Counted from the first letter of the stretch, positions 19,510 to 28,325 are shown. The stretch: DNA of 64,000 nt from Streptomyces sp. NBC_00536 (GCF_036346295.1 NZ_CP107819.1:4216001-4280000); one strand, 5' to 3'. Notes: generated by a model from the sequence alone, not told the origin. Numbers and translations: made by a program.

Positions 19510-20420
19510 TTCGCCCTCTCCTTCCGGTCCGCTTCCTTCCGGTCCGCTTCCTTCCGGTCGGCCAGGATCTGCTCGATGACGAGGGCGACCCCGTCCTCGT
19601 TGTTGGCGACCGTACGTCCCGACGCGGCCTCGATCACGGCGGGGTGGGCGTTGCCCATCGCGTACGAGGTGCCCGCCCAGCTCAGCATCTCCACGTCGTT
19701 GGGCATGTCCCCGAAGGCGACGACCTCGGCGGGCGAGATGCCGCGTTCGGCGCAGCAGCGCTCCAGGGTGCTGGCCTTGGACACGCCGAGGCCGCTGACC
19801 TCCAGGAGGGCGGTCGGGCTGGAGCGCGTGATCGAGCCGTGCTCCCCGGCGACGGCGCGCGCCAGGGTCAGGAAGGCGTCCGGCGACAGCTCGGGGTGGT
19901 GGGCGAGCAGCTTGAGGACGGGCGCGGCCGCCGTGGACGGGTCCGCGTACAGCAGCTTCTCGGCGGTGGCCACCGTGGCACCCGGGTCCTGGAAGAACGG
20001 GGGGTAGGTGGGCTCGTAGTGGATGCCGGTGGTCAGCTCGACGGCGAACGAGCTGCCGGGGGCGGCGGCGCGCAGGGCGTGCACGACGGCCAGCGCGTCG
20101 GTCCGGGGCAGCTCACGGACCTGGACGAACTCCCGCCCGGCGTGCAGATCGACCACGGCGGCGCCGTTCGCGCAGATGGCGAGGCCGTGTCCGTGCACGT
20201 GTTCGGCGACGACGTCCATCCAGCGGGCCGGACGGCCGGTGACGAAGAAGACCTCGATCCCGGCCTCCTCGGCGGCCGCGAGCGCGGCGACCGTGCGGTC
20301 GGACACCGACTTGTCGTCGCGCAGCAGGGTGCCGTCGAGGTCGGTGGCGATGAGGCGGGGGGTGGGTGCGGGCCCGTCCGGGCGCTGGGGAGCCGAGGTC
20401 ACGGCTCCATCTTCGCCCAT
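19506..20420 (-). CDS. Cof-type HAD-family phosphatase
   Basis: About 304 residues. HAD motif I is [11 protein letters not shown] (nucleophile Asp and acid-base Asp), motif II is VFFVTGRP, the motif III Lys is in VSKAST, and motif IV is [12 protein letters not shown]. The cap is of the Cof/IIB kind, typical of sugar-phosphate or flavin phosphate phosphatases; the substrate is unknown. The C-terminus ends in a threefold ADRKE repeat encoded by tandem DNA repeats at 19519-19565. The ATG at 20420 is preferred; a GTG at 20402 is possible. A paralogue lies at 32993-33805. Confidence 0.88.
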   Translation of the reverse strand: MGEDGAVTSAPQRPDGPAPTPRLIATDLDGTLLRDDKSVSDRTVAALAAAEEAGIEVFFVTGRPARWMDVVAEHVHGHGLAICANGAAVVDLHAGREFVQVRELPRTDALAVVHALRAAAPGSSFAVELTTGIHYEPTYPPFFQDPGATVATAEKLLYADPSTAAAPVLKLLAHHPELSPDAFLTLARAVAGEHGSITRSSPTALLEVSGLGVSKASTLERCCAERGISPAEVVAFGDMPNDVEMLSWAGTSYAMGNAHPAVIEAASGRTVANNEDGVALVIEQILADRKEADRKEADRKERAN

Positions 20421-20474
20421 GGGCCGGCCTGGCCGGACCAGTCCCGTCGGCCGGGTCACCGTAGGCTCTGAGCC

Positions 20475-21377
20475 ATGAGTCTGCGTCTGAGCACTGTGAT
20501 TCTCCCGGTACGCCGCTGGCACGAAGGCGGCCGCGATCAGTGGCTGCGAGCCGAGGAACTCGGCTTCCACACCGCCTACACCTACGACCACCTGTCCTGG
20601 CGGACCTTCCGGGACGGCCCGTGGTTCGGTGCGGTGCCCACCCTGACCGCCGCGGCCGCCGCGACCGAGCGGATGCGCCTGGGCACGCTCGTGACCTCGC
20701 CGAACTTCCGGCACCCGGTGACCCTCGCCAAGGACCTGATGTCGCTGGACGACATCTCCGGCGGCCGGATCACTCTCGGCATCGGGGCGGGGGGCAACGG
20801 CTTCGACGCGACCGCGCTCGGGCAGGAGGCCTGGACCCCGCGCGAGCGGGCCGACCGGTTCGCCGAGTTCGTGCCGTTGCTCGACCGGCTGCTGACCGAC
20901 GAAGCGGTGACGCACGAGGGCACCTTCTACTCCGCTGACCAGGCCCGCAACATTCCCGGCTGCGTCCAGCGGCCCCGGCTGCCGTTCGCGGTGGCCGCGA
21001 CCGGACCGCGCGGGCTGAAGCTGACCGCCCGGCACGGCCAGGCCTGGGTGACCACGGGCGACCCGAAGCTGTTCGAGGCGGGCACCCCGGAGCAGTCGGT
21101 CGAGGCGCTCCGCGGCCAGATCGAGAAGCTGGGCAAGGCGTGCGCCGAGATCGGCCGTGACCCGGAGACGGTCGGGAAGATCCTGCTGACCGGGTTCACC
21201 CCGGAGGCGAACACGATGCTGCGCTCGCTCGACGCGTTCGTCGACTTCGTCGGACGCCACAGCGAGCTGGGCTTCAGTGAGCTGGTGATCCACGCGCCGA
21301 TCCCGGACTCGGACTTCGCCGCTGACCAGGACGTGTTCGAGAAGATCGCCACCGAGGGACTCGCGCAGCTGGCGTGA
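20475..21377 (+). CDS. LLM-class flavin-dependent oxidoreductase
   Basis: A 300-residue luciferase-like monooxygenase-fold enzyme beginning MSLRLSTVILPVRRW. It is a single TIM-barrel domain with the usual landmarks: an early YTYDHLSW segment, LVTSPNFRHPVTLAKDL, DDISGGRITLGIGAGGNGFD and PFAVAATGPRGLKL. Such proteins use FMN or coenzyme F420; which one and which substrate cannot be told here. Translation begins 54 bp from the divergent HAD gene. A strong hairpin with a TTCG loop ends the unit. Confidence 0.9.
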   Translation: MSLRLSTVILPVRRWHEGGRDQWLRAEELGFHTAYTYDHLSWRTFRDGPWFGAVPTLTAAAAATERMRLGTLVTSPNFRHPVTLAKDLMSLDDISGGRITLGIGAGGNGFDATALGQEAWTPRERADRFAEFVPLLDRLLTDEAVTHEGTFYSADQARNIPGCVQRPRLPFAVAATGPRGLKLTARHGQAWVTTGDPKLFEAGTPEQSVEALRGQIEKLGKACAEIGRDPETVGKILLTGFTPEANTMLRSLDAFVDFVGRHSELGFSELVIHAPIPDSDFAADQDVFEKIATEGLAQLA

Positions 21378-21384
21378 CGCGGGC

Positions 21385-21414
21385 CGGGGCAGGGCGGTTC
21401 GCCGCCCTGCCCCG
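21385..21414. terminator. Bidirectional hairpin terminator with TTCG loop
   Basis: CGGGGCAGGGCGG (21385-21397) and CCGCCCTGCCCCG (21402-21414) are fully complementary around the very stable loop TTCG. It sits between the convergent LLM and TPR genes and can serve both. Confidence 0.88.
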
Positions 21415-21421
21415 ACCGTGC

Positions 21422-22096
21422 TCAGGCGGTCAGCCGGCTCAGCGCCTTCTCGGCCTGGGGCAGCAGCCAGTCGGGCGCCGCCCCTTGGGGCAGGGCGCGC
21501 AGCTCCTCGACGAAGGCCGTCAGCCGGGCCGTGGCACGGTCCGTGCGGCCCAGCTCCCGGTCGGTTCCGGTGGCGGCCCGCAGGCACAGGAACCGCTCCG
21601 AGACGCGCCCTGGGTCCGGTCGCGCACCGTCAGCCAGGCCAGCGAGCGCAGTATCCGGACCTCGGACACCGGGTCTTCGCCGATCGCCCGGCGCAGTTCC
21701 AGTGCCCGTTCGTAGGCGGCGACCCGCGTCCGCCGGCCGGTCGGCGAGGGACAGGGCGCCGGCCGCCGAGTGCGCGAGGTGCGCGTGGGGCCGGGGATCC
21801 TCCCAGCCCTTGGTGACATCGGCGGCCAGCAGGTACTGCTCGGCCGCCCCCGCCGGGTCGTGCAGATCGGCCAGCAGGTCACCGAGGAGTTCCCGGGCCT
21901 GTACCTCCGGGTGCTCCCCGTGCCCCGCGAGGTCCGCGAGCGCGGACTGGAGCACCTCCACCGCTTCGGCCGTGCGCTGGCCCGCCGCGTAGGCGCGGGC
22001 GAGCAGCAGCCGGGCCCGCGCCCCGCCCGCCTCGGTGAGGCCGGCCAGATCGAACCAGTGCGCGCTGTCCAGGGCGAGCCGGGCCGCCTCCGCCAC
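21422..22096 (-). pseudogene. Tetratricopeptide-repeat protein gene with two compensating frameshifts
   Basis: The reverse strand encodes TPR-like helices, for example AAEQYLLAADVTKGWEDPRPHAH (first 20: AAEQYLLAADVTKGWEDPRP) and, at the end, RLTAFVEELRALPQGAAPDW. Between about 21726 and 21615 this frame turns to Arg/Gly-rich nonsense, while the neighbouring frame carries the expected continuation VAAYERALELRRAIGEDPV and LRSLAWLTVRDRT. So one base is gained near 21723-21725 (CCC run) and the frame is restored near 21610-21615. There are no stops, so a protein with a scrambled centre could still be made. The N-terminus is unclear: GTG 22096 is possible, and the frame abuts kptA directly. Sequencing error is the main alternative. 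Confidence 0.6.
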
Positions 22097-22105
22097 GGCC
22101 TCCCC

Positions 22106-22141
22106 GTCCCCGTTCGCGTCCCCGTTCGCGTCCCCGTTCGC
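22106..22141. repeat. Three exact 12-bp tandem repeats
   Basis: GTCCCCGTTCGC occurs three times in a row. Read on the minus strand in the TPR frame it encodes ANGD three times, just before the putative TPR start. It is a likely slippage site at the damaged gene's 5' end. Confidence 0.9.
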
Positions 22142-22166
22142 GCCTCCGCACAGCAGGAGCCAGGGG

Positions 22167-22706
22167 CTACGGCAGGCGCAGGAATTCCGGCGGTACGGAG
22201 TCCACCAGCCACACGCCGTTCGCGCTGATCCGGAACACGTGCCCGGCCGCCCGCATCGCGCCCGCGTCCACGCTGAGCACGACCGGTCGGCCGCGCCGCG
22301 CGCCCACCCGGGTGGCGGTCTCCCGGTCGGGGGACAGGTGGACGTGGTGGCGCCGCATGGGGCGCAGGCCCTCGGCGCGGATCGCGCCGAGGGCGGCGGC
22401 GACGGTGCCGTGGTAGAGGTACGCGGGCGGTTCGGCCTCGGGGAGGTCCAGGTCGACGTCGACGGTGTGGCCCTGATTGGCCCGGATGCGGGTGCCGGCC
22501 ACGGCGAAGCGCTGTTTGTCGTTGGCGGCGACGACGTGGTCGAGTTCGGCCCGGGTGATGGGGAAGCGGTGGTCCGCGGCCGCGCGCAGGAGGTCGTCGA
22601 TCTCCACCCAGCCGTGGGCATCGAGCACCAGTCCGATCCGTTCCGGCTGATGTCGCAGGTGTTTCGAGACGTATTTGGACACCTTCACGGTGCGTTTCTC
22701 GTCCAT
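22167..22706 (-). CDS. kptA: RNA 2'-phosphotransferase, KptA/Tpt1 family
   Basis: A 179-residue protein starting MDEKRTVKVSKYVSKHLRHQ. Conserved features of Tpt1/KptA are visible: the SKHLRHQPE segment with catalytic Arg and His, WVEIDDLL, RIRANQGHT, YHGT and GLRPMRRHHVHLS. The eukaryotic enzyme removes the 2'-phosphate left at the tRNA splice junction, transferring it to NAD+. Bacteria lack that splicing pathway, so the native substrate here is unknown (2'-phosphorylated or 5'-ADP-ribosylated nucleic acids have been discussed). It is divergent from the aquaporin gene. Confidence 0.95.
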   Translation of the reverse strand: MDEKRTVKVSKYVSKHLRHQPERIGLVLDAHGWVEIDDLLRAAADHRFPITRAELDHVVAANDKQRFAVAGTRIRANQGHTVDVDLDLPEAEPPAYLYHGTVAAALGAIRAEGLRPMRRHHVHLSPDRETATRVGARRGRPVVLSVDAGAMRAAGHVFRISANGVWLVDSVPPEFLRLP

Positions 22707-22839
22707 GGAGGCCAGGTTGCCCGGTGGAGGACGGCATGCCAAAGGCTTTACGTTCCCTTGGATCTTGATGAGACCCCCCTTCCGTGCTTTCGGTATACGG
22801 AATACTTTTTCCGTTGCACTCCGACCTGGGGGAGAAACC

Positions 22840-23658
22840 ATGACCGCACCAGCGATTGCCGCACCAGCGATCACCGCACCCGTCACGGCCCTGGCCGTGG
22901 CCTCTCTGCCACGCCGCGCGGCCGCCGAACTCATAGGAACCTGCGGGCTCCTCGTCGTCGTCATCGGATCCGGAATACAGGCCGCGGCCCTGAGCCGGGA
23001 CGCCGGCGTGGCCCTCGTCGCCAACTCCCTGGCTTCGGCGATCGGCCTCGGTCTGATCATCACCCTGCTGGGGCCGCTGTCCGGGGCGCACCTCAACCCC
23101 GTCGTCAGCCTCACCTCCTGGTGGGCGCGGCGCGGCGGGGGTGAGGGCCTGGACGGGCGCGAGGCGCTCGTCTACACCGCGGCCCAGACCGCGGGCGCCA
23201 TCGGCGGGGCGGTGCTGGCCGAAACGATGTTCGGGCGGGTGCCGGGCACCTTCGCCACCCAGGTCCGGGGCGGCGGACACCTGCTGGTCGGCGAGGTCGT
23301 CGCCACCGCGGGGCTGGTCCTCGTCATCCAGGGGCTCGGGCGGATCGGGCGGCCGAGGCTGATCCCGGCCGCGGTGGCCGCGTACATCGCCGCCGCGATC
23401 TGGTTCACCTCCTCGGGCTCCTTCGCCAACCCGGCCGGAACCGTCGGGCGCGCCTTCAGCGACTCCTTCACCGGGATCGCGCCGCAGTCGCTGCCCGGGT
23501 TCGTCGGGGCGCAGTTGGTCGGCGGGGTCCTCGGCCTGGCCCTCGCGGCCCTGCTGTACGGCCGCCGCCCGGCGGTTGGCGGTGCCGACGCGGTGCTCGT
23601 GGTGACGCCCAAGAGCGTGGGCGCCGGAACCGACCCGGATTACGCGCGCGCCGGCTGA
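22840..23658 (+). CDS. MIP/aquaporin family channel
   Basis: A 272-residue membrane channel with six predicted helices. The first NPA-type loop reads SGAHLNPVVSL (Ala replaced by Val) and the second SFANPAGTVGR is canonical. The changed first motif and a wide-pore pattern suggest solute rather than strict water transport, but this is inference. The start ATG 22840 follows CTGGGGGAGAAACC. The upstream 133-bp divergent region contains the AT-rich stretch TTCGGTATACGGAATAC, which may be an operator. The gene converges on merR. Confidence 0.88.
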   Translation: MTAPAIAAPAITAPVTALAVASLPRRAAAELIGTCGLLVVVIGSGIQAAALSRDAGVALVANSLASAIGLGLIITLLGPLSGAHLNPVVSLTSWWARRGGGEGLDGREALVYTAAQTAGAIGGAVLAETMFGRVPGTFATQVRGGGHLLVGEVVATAGLVLVIQGLGRIGRPRLIPAAVAAYIAAAIWFTSSGSFANPAGTVGRAFSDSFTGIAPQSLPGFVGAQLVGGVLGLALAALLYGRRPAVGGADAVLVVTPKSVGAGTDPDYARAG

Positions 23659-23698
23659 CCTCCCGCCCCAACCGGCCTGCCATCGACGGGGATCGGGG

Positions 23699-23728
23699 AT
23701 GTCCACAGGAAAGACCCACTTGTCCACA
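23699..23728 (+). promoter_or_regulatory. Pair of DnaA boxes between convergent genes
   Basis: ATGTCCACA (23699-23707, one mismatch) and TTGTCCACA (23720-23728, perfect Streptomyces consensus) lie in the 118-bp gap between the aquaporin and merR genes, 21 bp apart on the same strand. A weaker TGTGGAAAC follows at 23769. Confidence 0.65.
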
Positions 23729-23776
23729 GCCGATTCGGTGGGTTTTGTCGGCAAACGGGTGACCCCCCTGTGGAAA

Positions 23777-24739
23777 CTAACCGCCGCGCCGCGCCAGCTC
23801 GTTCATCGTCCGCGCCTGCAACTCCCGCTCCGTGGCGGCCCGGACGAAGGCCGCCACGTGCTCGGCCCCGACCAGGTCCTGTACCGCCCGTACGGTCTCG
23901 GCCGGCAGCACCACCGGAGCCGGACCCGGCGGCTGCTGCGGGCCGACCGCTCCCAGGTGCCGCTGCAGGTGCCGGGTCGCGAACAGCCGCATGGCCCGGG
24001 CCAGCTCGGCGTCCACCGTCTGCTGGGCCAGCGGCCGCAGCCTGCGCACCATGGCGGCCGCGGCGGTCGCCGCCGCGTCCGTCAGGGTCAGCTCCACCGC
24101 GCACGCGGGGTCGATCGCGGCGGTCGCCTCGGTGTGGTGGCCGAGGTAGCGGGCGAAGACGTGCTCGGTGGTGAACTCCAGGAAGCGCGAGGCGATGTGC
24201 TCCACCTGGCCGCGCAGCTCCCGCAGGTGCCCGGTGATCGCCGCGAGCGGCACCCCGGCCGCATACAGCTCGGCGGCCACCGCCAGCTCCTGGGGCGAGG
24301 GGACGAGGAACTCGTCCGCCCGCCCCGGGATCCGCTCCAGGACACCCAGCTCGCAGGCCTCGTCCACCGCCGCGTCGTCCGGCGTGCCGCCGAACCGTTC
24401 GTTCAACTCGGCCCGGCTGATCCGGGCCGCCTCCTCGTCCGTCCACGGCCCGTGCACCTCGGCGACCAGCCCGAGTACGCCGCCCAGTCCGCGCCCGGCG
24501 TCCCAGGCCTCCAGCAGCTCCTTGATGGAGGCCAGGGTGTAGCCGCGGTCCAGCAGGTCGGCGATCTGGCGCAGCCGTGCCAGATGCGTGTCCCGGTACA
24601 CGTTGGACCGGCCGCGCCGCTCCGGCTTCGGCAGCAGACCGCGGTCCTGGTACGCCCGGATCGTGCGCACCGTCGCCCCGCTGTGGTGCGCCAGATCCTC
24701 GATCCGGTACTCGGCTACTGCCTGATCGGACAATCCCAC
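23777..24739 (-). CDS. MerR-family transcriptional regulator
   Basis: A 320-residue regulator. The MerR winged helix is at residues 11-80: YRIEDLAHHSGATVRTIRAY, DRGLLPKPERRGRSNVYRD, then LRQIADLLDRGYTLASIKEL. The long C-terminal half has no Cys metal-binding cluster of the classical MerR type and may bind an organic ligand or only mediate dimerisation. It is the last gene of a minus-strand series behind the PF10118 hydrolase (48-bp gap), so it may regulate that group. GTG start at 24739. Confidence 0.9.
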   Translation of the reverse strand: MGLSDQAVAEYRIEDLAHHSGATVRTIRAYQDRGLLPKPERRGRSNVYRDTHLARLRQIADLLDRGYTLASIKELLEAWDAGRGLGGVLGLVAEVHGPWTDEEAARISRAELNERFGGTPDDAAVDEACELGVLERIPGRADEFLVPSPQELAVAAELYAAGVPLAAITGHLRELRGQVEHIASRFLEFTTEHVFARYLGHHTEATAAIDPACAVELTLTDAAATAAAAMVRRLRPLAQQTVDAELARAMRLFATRHLQRHLGAVGPQQPPGPAPVVLPAETVRAVQDLVGAEHVAAFVRAATERELQARTMNELARRGG

Positions 24740-24787
24740 TCCCTACGACGGGCCTACGACGGGCCTACGAGGGGCCCACGACAGGCC

Positions 24788-25690
24788 CTACGACATGGCG
24801 GCTCGGCCGACCGCGCCCGCCGCGGCGCGGGCGGCGGGCGAAGTCGTCAGGTACTCGACCGCCCTGCGCAGCGAGCCCTCCTGCGAGGGATGGTACGACC
24901 GCCGGAAGTAGCGGGGTATGGCCGCGCCCAGCTCTCTCCAGGTCGGCAGCAGCCCCTTGGCCACGGCCTGGTTGTGAGCGCGCAGCGAATACCGCAGCCG
25001 ACCGGCGAGTTCGGGGTCGTTGCGTATGAGGTACGCCGTCCCCCACACCCACAGCCAGGCCAGCACCGGGGCGACCACCACCATGCCCTCGACCCGGCGC
25101 GCGTACCGGGCCGCGCCGGTCCCCCCGCAGTGCTGGTACATGTCGAAGGCGACGGAGCGGTGCTCCACTTCCTCCGCCCCGTGCCAGCGCAGCAGGTCCA
25201 GCATGATCTCGTCCGCGCCCGCCCGGTCGAGCCCCTCGGCGTGCAGCACCCAGTCGCCGAGCACGGCCGTGAACTGCTCGATCGCGGCGACCAGGGAGAG
25301 CCGGAAGCGCAGCCACTCCTGCGCGGGCAGCGGCACGCCGAACGGCGGGGTCTCGCCGAGCAGCTTCTCGAAGAGGAAGTCGACGTACTTGGTGAATTCG
25401 GCGGTCGGCAGCCGCTGCGCCGTGAGGTGGTCCAGTACGTAGGAGTGCTGCACGCTGTGCGTGGCCTCCTGGCCCATGAACCCCTTGACCTCCTGGCGCA
25501 GCACGGGGTCGGTGACCAGGGGCAGGCCCTCCTTGAAGACCTTGACGAACCACCGCTCCCCGGCGGGCAGCAGCAGGTGCAGCACATTGATCACATGGGT
25601 GGCGGTGGGCTCGTCCGGTATCCAGTGCAGCGGGGTGGTCCGCCAGTCGAAGGCCACCCGGCGTGGCTGGATCCGGTACGCCCCGCTCAC
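24788..25690 (-). CDS. Predicted metal-dependent hydrolase, PF10118 family
   Basis: A 300-residue alpha-helical protein of the family called predicted metal-dependent hydrolase (PF10118). Likely metal ligands are seen in QEATHSVQHS (Glu, His, His) and AEEVEHRSVAFD (Glu, Glu, His), an arrangement reminiscent of di-iron ferritin-like enzymes. A hydrophobic segment near residues 205-227 suggests membrane association. The GTG start (25690) overlaps the stop of the EphD-like gene by 4 bp, implying translational coupling. Function unknown; the partner enzymes hint at lipid or hydrophobic substrates. Confidence 0.85.
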   Translation of the reverse strand: MSGAYRIQPRRVAFDWRTTPLHWIPDEPTATHVINVLHLLLPAGERWFVKVFKEGLPLVTDPVLRQEVKGFMGQEATHSVQHSYVLDHLTAQRLPTAEFTKYVDFLFEKLLGETPPFGVPLPAQEWLRFRLSLVAAIEQFTAVLGDWVLHAEGLDRAGADEIMLDLLRWHGAEEVEHRSVAFDMYQHCGGTGAARYARRVEGMVVVAPVLAWLWVWGTAYLIRNDPELAGRLRYSLRAHNQAVAKGLLPTWRELGAAIPRYFRRSYHPSQEGSLRRAVEYLTTSPAARAAAGAVGRAAMS

Positions 25691-27456
25691 AGCGGGTCCA
25701 GTTTCGCGAAGGCCCGCAGCGCCCCGGGGGCGAGGCGGGACATCCACAGCGCGCCCTTGGACTCGGGCGTCACCGGCACCACCGCCTGGTTCTTCACCAC
25801 GGCCAGCAGGATCGCGTCGGCGACCTTCTCCGGCGGGAAGTTGCGCAGCCCGTACAGCCGCGAGGACTTCTGCTGGCGGCGCTTCTCCTCCGCCGCGTCC
25901 ACCCCGGTGAACCGGGAGGTGGCGGTGATGTTGGTGTTGACGATGCCGGGGCAGATCGCCGAGACGCCGATCGACCGGTCCGCCAGCTCGGCGCGCAGGC
26001 ACTCGGACAGCATCAGCACCGCCGCCTTCGAGGTGCTGTAGGCGGGCAGGCTCTTGGTCGGCAGGTAGGCCGCGGCGGAGGCGGTGTTGACGATGTGGCC
26101 GCCCTGGCCGCGGTCCGCCATCTGCTTCCCGAAGATCCGGCAGCCATGGATGACGCCCCACAGGTTGACGTCGAGGACCTTCTTCCAGTCCTCCGAGCTG
26201 GTCTCCAGGAACGGCCCGGAGAGCCCGATCCCGGCGTTGTTGACCAGGACGTCCACAATGCCGTACTCGGCGGCGACCTTCGCCGCGAGCTTCTCCATCT
26301 GCTGCTCGTCGCTGACGTCCACGCACTCGCCCCAGGCCTGCGGGGCGCCCACCAGCCGGGCCATCTCGGCGGTCCGGGAGGCCCCTTCGCCGTCCCGGTC
26401 CACGGCCACCACGCGGGCGCCCGCCTCGGCGAACGCGAAGGCCGTGGCCCGCCCGATGCCGCTGGCCGCCCCGGTGACCAGGACGAGCTGGCCGCCGAAC
26501 CGGTCGGCGTACCTCCCCGGGGCCTTCCGCTCCGGCGCCCGGGTCGCGGGCTCCTCCCGCGAGGTGACGAACTCGCCGATCCACGCGGCCAGCTGGTCGG
26601 GGCGGGTCCGCGGCACCCAGTGCTTCGCCGGCAGGGTCCGGCGCAGCAGGTCGGGGGCCCACAGCTCCAGGTCGTCGTAGAGCCGCTCGGACAGGAACGC
26701 GTCCCCGGTCGGGGTGATCAGCTGGACGGGTACGTGCGCGTAGGCGTCGGCGCGCGGGCGGCGCAGCCGCGGCCGGACGTTGTCCCGGTAGAGCCAGGCG
26801 CCGTGCGCCGCGTCAGAGGGCAGCGACTTCGTCGGATAGTCGCCAGCCGGGATGCCCTCCAGCCGCTCCAGCATCTTGGGCCACCGCTTGCCCAGCGGTC
26901 CGCGCCAGGCCAGCTCCGGGAGCACCGGGGTGTGCAGTATGTACACGTACCAGGACTTGGCCCCCTGGCCGAGCAGCTGCGCGGCCCGGCGCGGGGTCGG
27001 CCGGGTCATCCGCTTCTTGATCCAGTGCCCGAAGTGGTCGAGGGAGGGCCCCGACATCGAGGTGAAGGAGGCGATCCGCCCCTCCGTGCGCCGTACGGTC
27101 GCGAATTCCCAGCCCTGTACGGACCCCCAGTCGTGCCCGACCAGGTGCACCGGCCGGTCCGGGCTCACGGCGTCCGCCACCGCCAGGAAGTCGTCCGTCA
27201 GCTTCTCCAGCGTGAAACCGCCGCGCAGCGGCACGGGGGCCGTGGACCTGCCGTGCCCGCGCACGTCGTAGAGCACCACGTGGAAGTGCTCCGCGAGGCG
27301 CTCGGCGACCTCCGACCAGACCTCCTTGCTGTCCGGGTACCCGTGCACCAGCACCACGGTCGGCCGCTCGGCGTCGCCCAGTTCCACGACGCACAGCTCG
27401 ACCCCGCCGGTGCTCACCCAGCGCTCCCGCGCTCCCGCCAGTCGCATCTCGCTCAC
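25687..27456 (-). CDS. EphD-like fusion of alpha/beta hydrolase and short-chain dehydrogenase
   Basis: A 589-residue two-domain enzyme. Residues 1-290 are an epoxide-hydrolase-type alpha/beta hydrolase: oxyanion motif VHGYPDSKEVW, nucleophile Asp in VGHDWGSVQG. Residues 315-585 are a short-chain dehydrogenase: TGAASGIGRA cofactor loop, NNAG, and the catalytic Ser-Tyr-Lys set (NTASAAAYLP, YSTSK). The same fusion and size is known from mycobacterial EphD, implicated in lipid modification. GTG start 27456 and GTGA stop/start overlaps of 4 bp at both ends put it in a tight operon with the M24 and PF10118 genes. Confidence 0.92.
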   Translation of the reverse strand: MSEMRLAGARERWVSTGGVELCVVELGDAERPTVVLVHGYPDSKEVWSEVAERLAEHFHVVLYDVRGHGRSTAPVPLRGGFTLEKLTDDFLAVADAVSPDRPVHLVGHDWGSVQGWEFATVRRTEGRIASFTSMSGPSLDHFGHWIKKRMTRPTPRRAAQLLGQGAKSWYVYILHTPVLPELAWRGPLGKRWPKMLERLEGIPAGDYPTKSLPSDAAHGAWLYRDNVRPRLRRPRADAYAHVPVQLITPTGDAFLSERLYDDLELWAPDLLRRTLPAKHWVPRTRPDQLAAWIGEFVTSREEPATRAPERKAPGRYADRFGGQLVLVTGAASGIGRATAFAFAEAGARVVAVDRDGEGASRTAEMARLVGAPQAWGECVDVSDEQQMEKLAAKVAAEYGIVDVLVNNAGIGLSGPFLETSSEDWKKVLDVNLWGVIHGCRIFGKQMADRGQGGHIVNTASAAAYLPTKSLPAYSTSKAAVLMLSECLRAELADRSIGVSAICPGIVNTNITATSRFTGVDAAEEKRRQQKSSRLYGLRNFPPEKVADAILLAVVKNQAVVPVTPESKGALWMSRLAPGALRAFAKLDPL

Positions 27457-28325
27457 GCCGCCATCTCCTCCGCCCAACGCCGCACGTGCGGCAGATCGTC
27501 ATCGAGCCAGAACGCGCTCTCCTCGGGGTCCCGGGAGTCGGTGACGACCAGGATCTCCTCGAACTTCGCGCCGGTGCCGCGGAAACCCAGATGCGGCTCC
27601 ACCGCCCACAGGCCGGGCTGCGGCGGGTGGTCGGAGAAGGAGTACGGGCTCCACAGCGGGGACCATCCTTCCCGGTGCCCGTGCAGGGCGTCGGAGGCCA
27701 GCCCCTTCAGTGCCTGGGTGCCGAACCCGAAGGCGGTCGGCGACCAGCGCCGCTCGGCGACCCGGTCCACCTTGTGCGCGATCACGCCGAAGGGATAGGC
27801 GCGGTGCCGGTTGGCGTACCCCTGCCGGATCATCAGCCGCTCGACGTCCTCGTAGATGTCGCGCAGCGAGCGGCGCGCGCGCACCTGCTCCAGGATCAGC
27901 TCGCGGTGCGCCTTCAGGTCCGAGAGCAGCCGGTCGTGCACGGGGTTCAGCCCGAGACAGCCGGAGTACCCGATGTCGGCCGTGTACCCCTTGTAGACGG
28001 GCGCCATGTCGAGGATGAACGGCATCCCCGGCTCCAGCTTCCGGTTCGTGGGGAAGAACTGGAGCGGGATCCGGAAGTTCACGAAGGCCGTGCGGTCCCC
28101 GAACCAGGCGAAGGGCATGTGGAACCAGTCCCGCACCCCGCGCTCGCGCAGCCAGTCGCGCTGCATCCGCGCCGCCTCGCGCTCGGTCACCCCGGGTCTC
28201 AGCTGCGCCGCGACCGCCTCGGCGCACGCGTACGAGAGGCGCTGCACTTCCCTGAATCCGTCGAGATCGGCGGCCCGTCCGGCGGCGGTCCGCCCGGTGC
28301 CCCGTTGCTTGGTGTCCCCTGCCAT
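27453..28325 (-). CDS. M24-family metallopeptidase homologue
   Basis: A 290-residue pita-bread-fold protein. Metal-ligand positions of M24 peptidases are present: two Asp in MPFILDMAPVYKGYTADIG, a His in YPFGVIAHKVD, and Glu in AVEPHLG and KFEEILVV. It could be a dipeptidase or a creatinase-like hydrolase. The start 28325 (MAGDTKQ) is preferred. First gene of a minus-strand operon with the EphD-like fusion and the PF10118 protein. The upstream 28326-28548 gap holds two DnaA-box-like sites. Confidence 0.88.
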   Translation of the reverse strand: MAGDTKQRGTGRTAAGRAADLDGFREVQRLSYACAEAVAAQLRPGVTEREAARMQRDWLRERGVRDWFHMPFAWFGDRTAFVNFRIPLQFFPTNRKLEPGMPFILDMAPVYKGYTADIGYSGCLGLNPVHDRLLSDLKAHRELILEQVRARRSLRDIYEDVERLMIRQGYANRHRAYPFGVIAHKVDRVAERRWSPTAFGFGTQALKGLASDALHGHREGWSPLWSPYSFSDHPPQPGLWAVEPHLGFRGTGAKFEEILVVTDSRDPEESAFWLDDDLPHVRRWAEEMAA

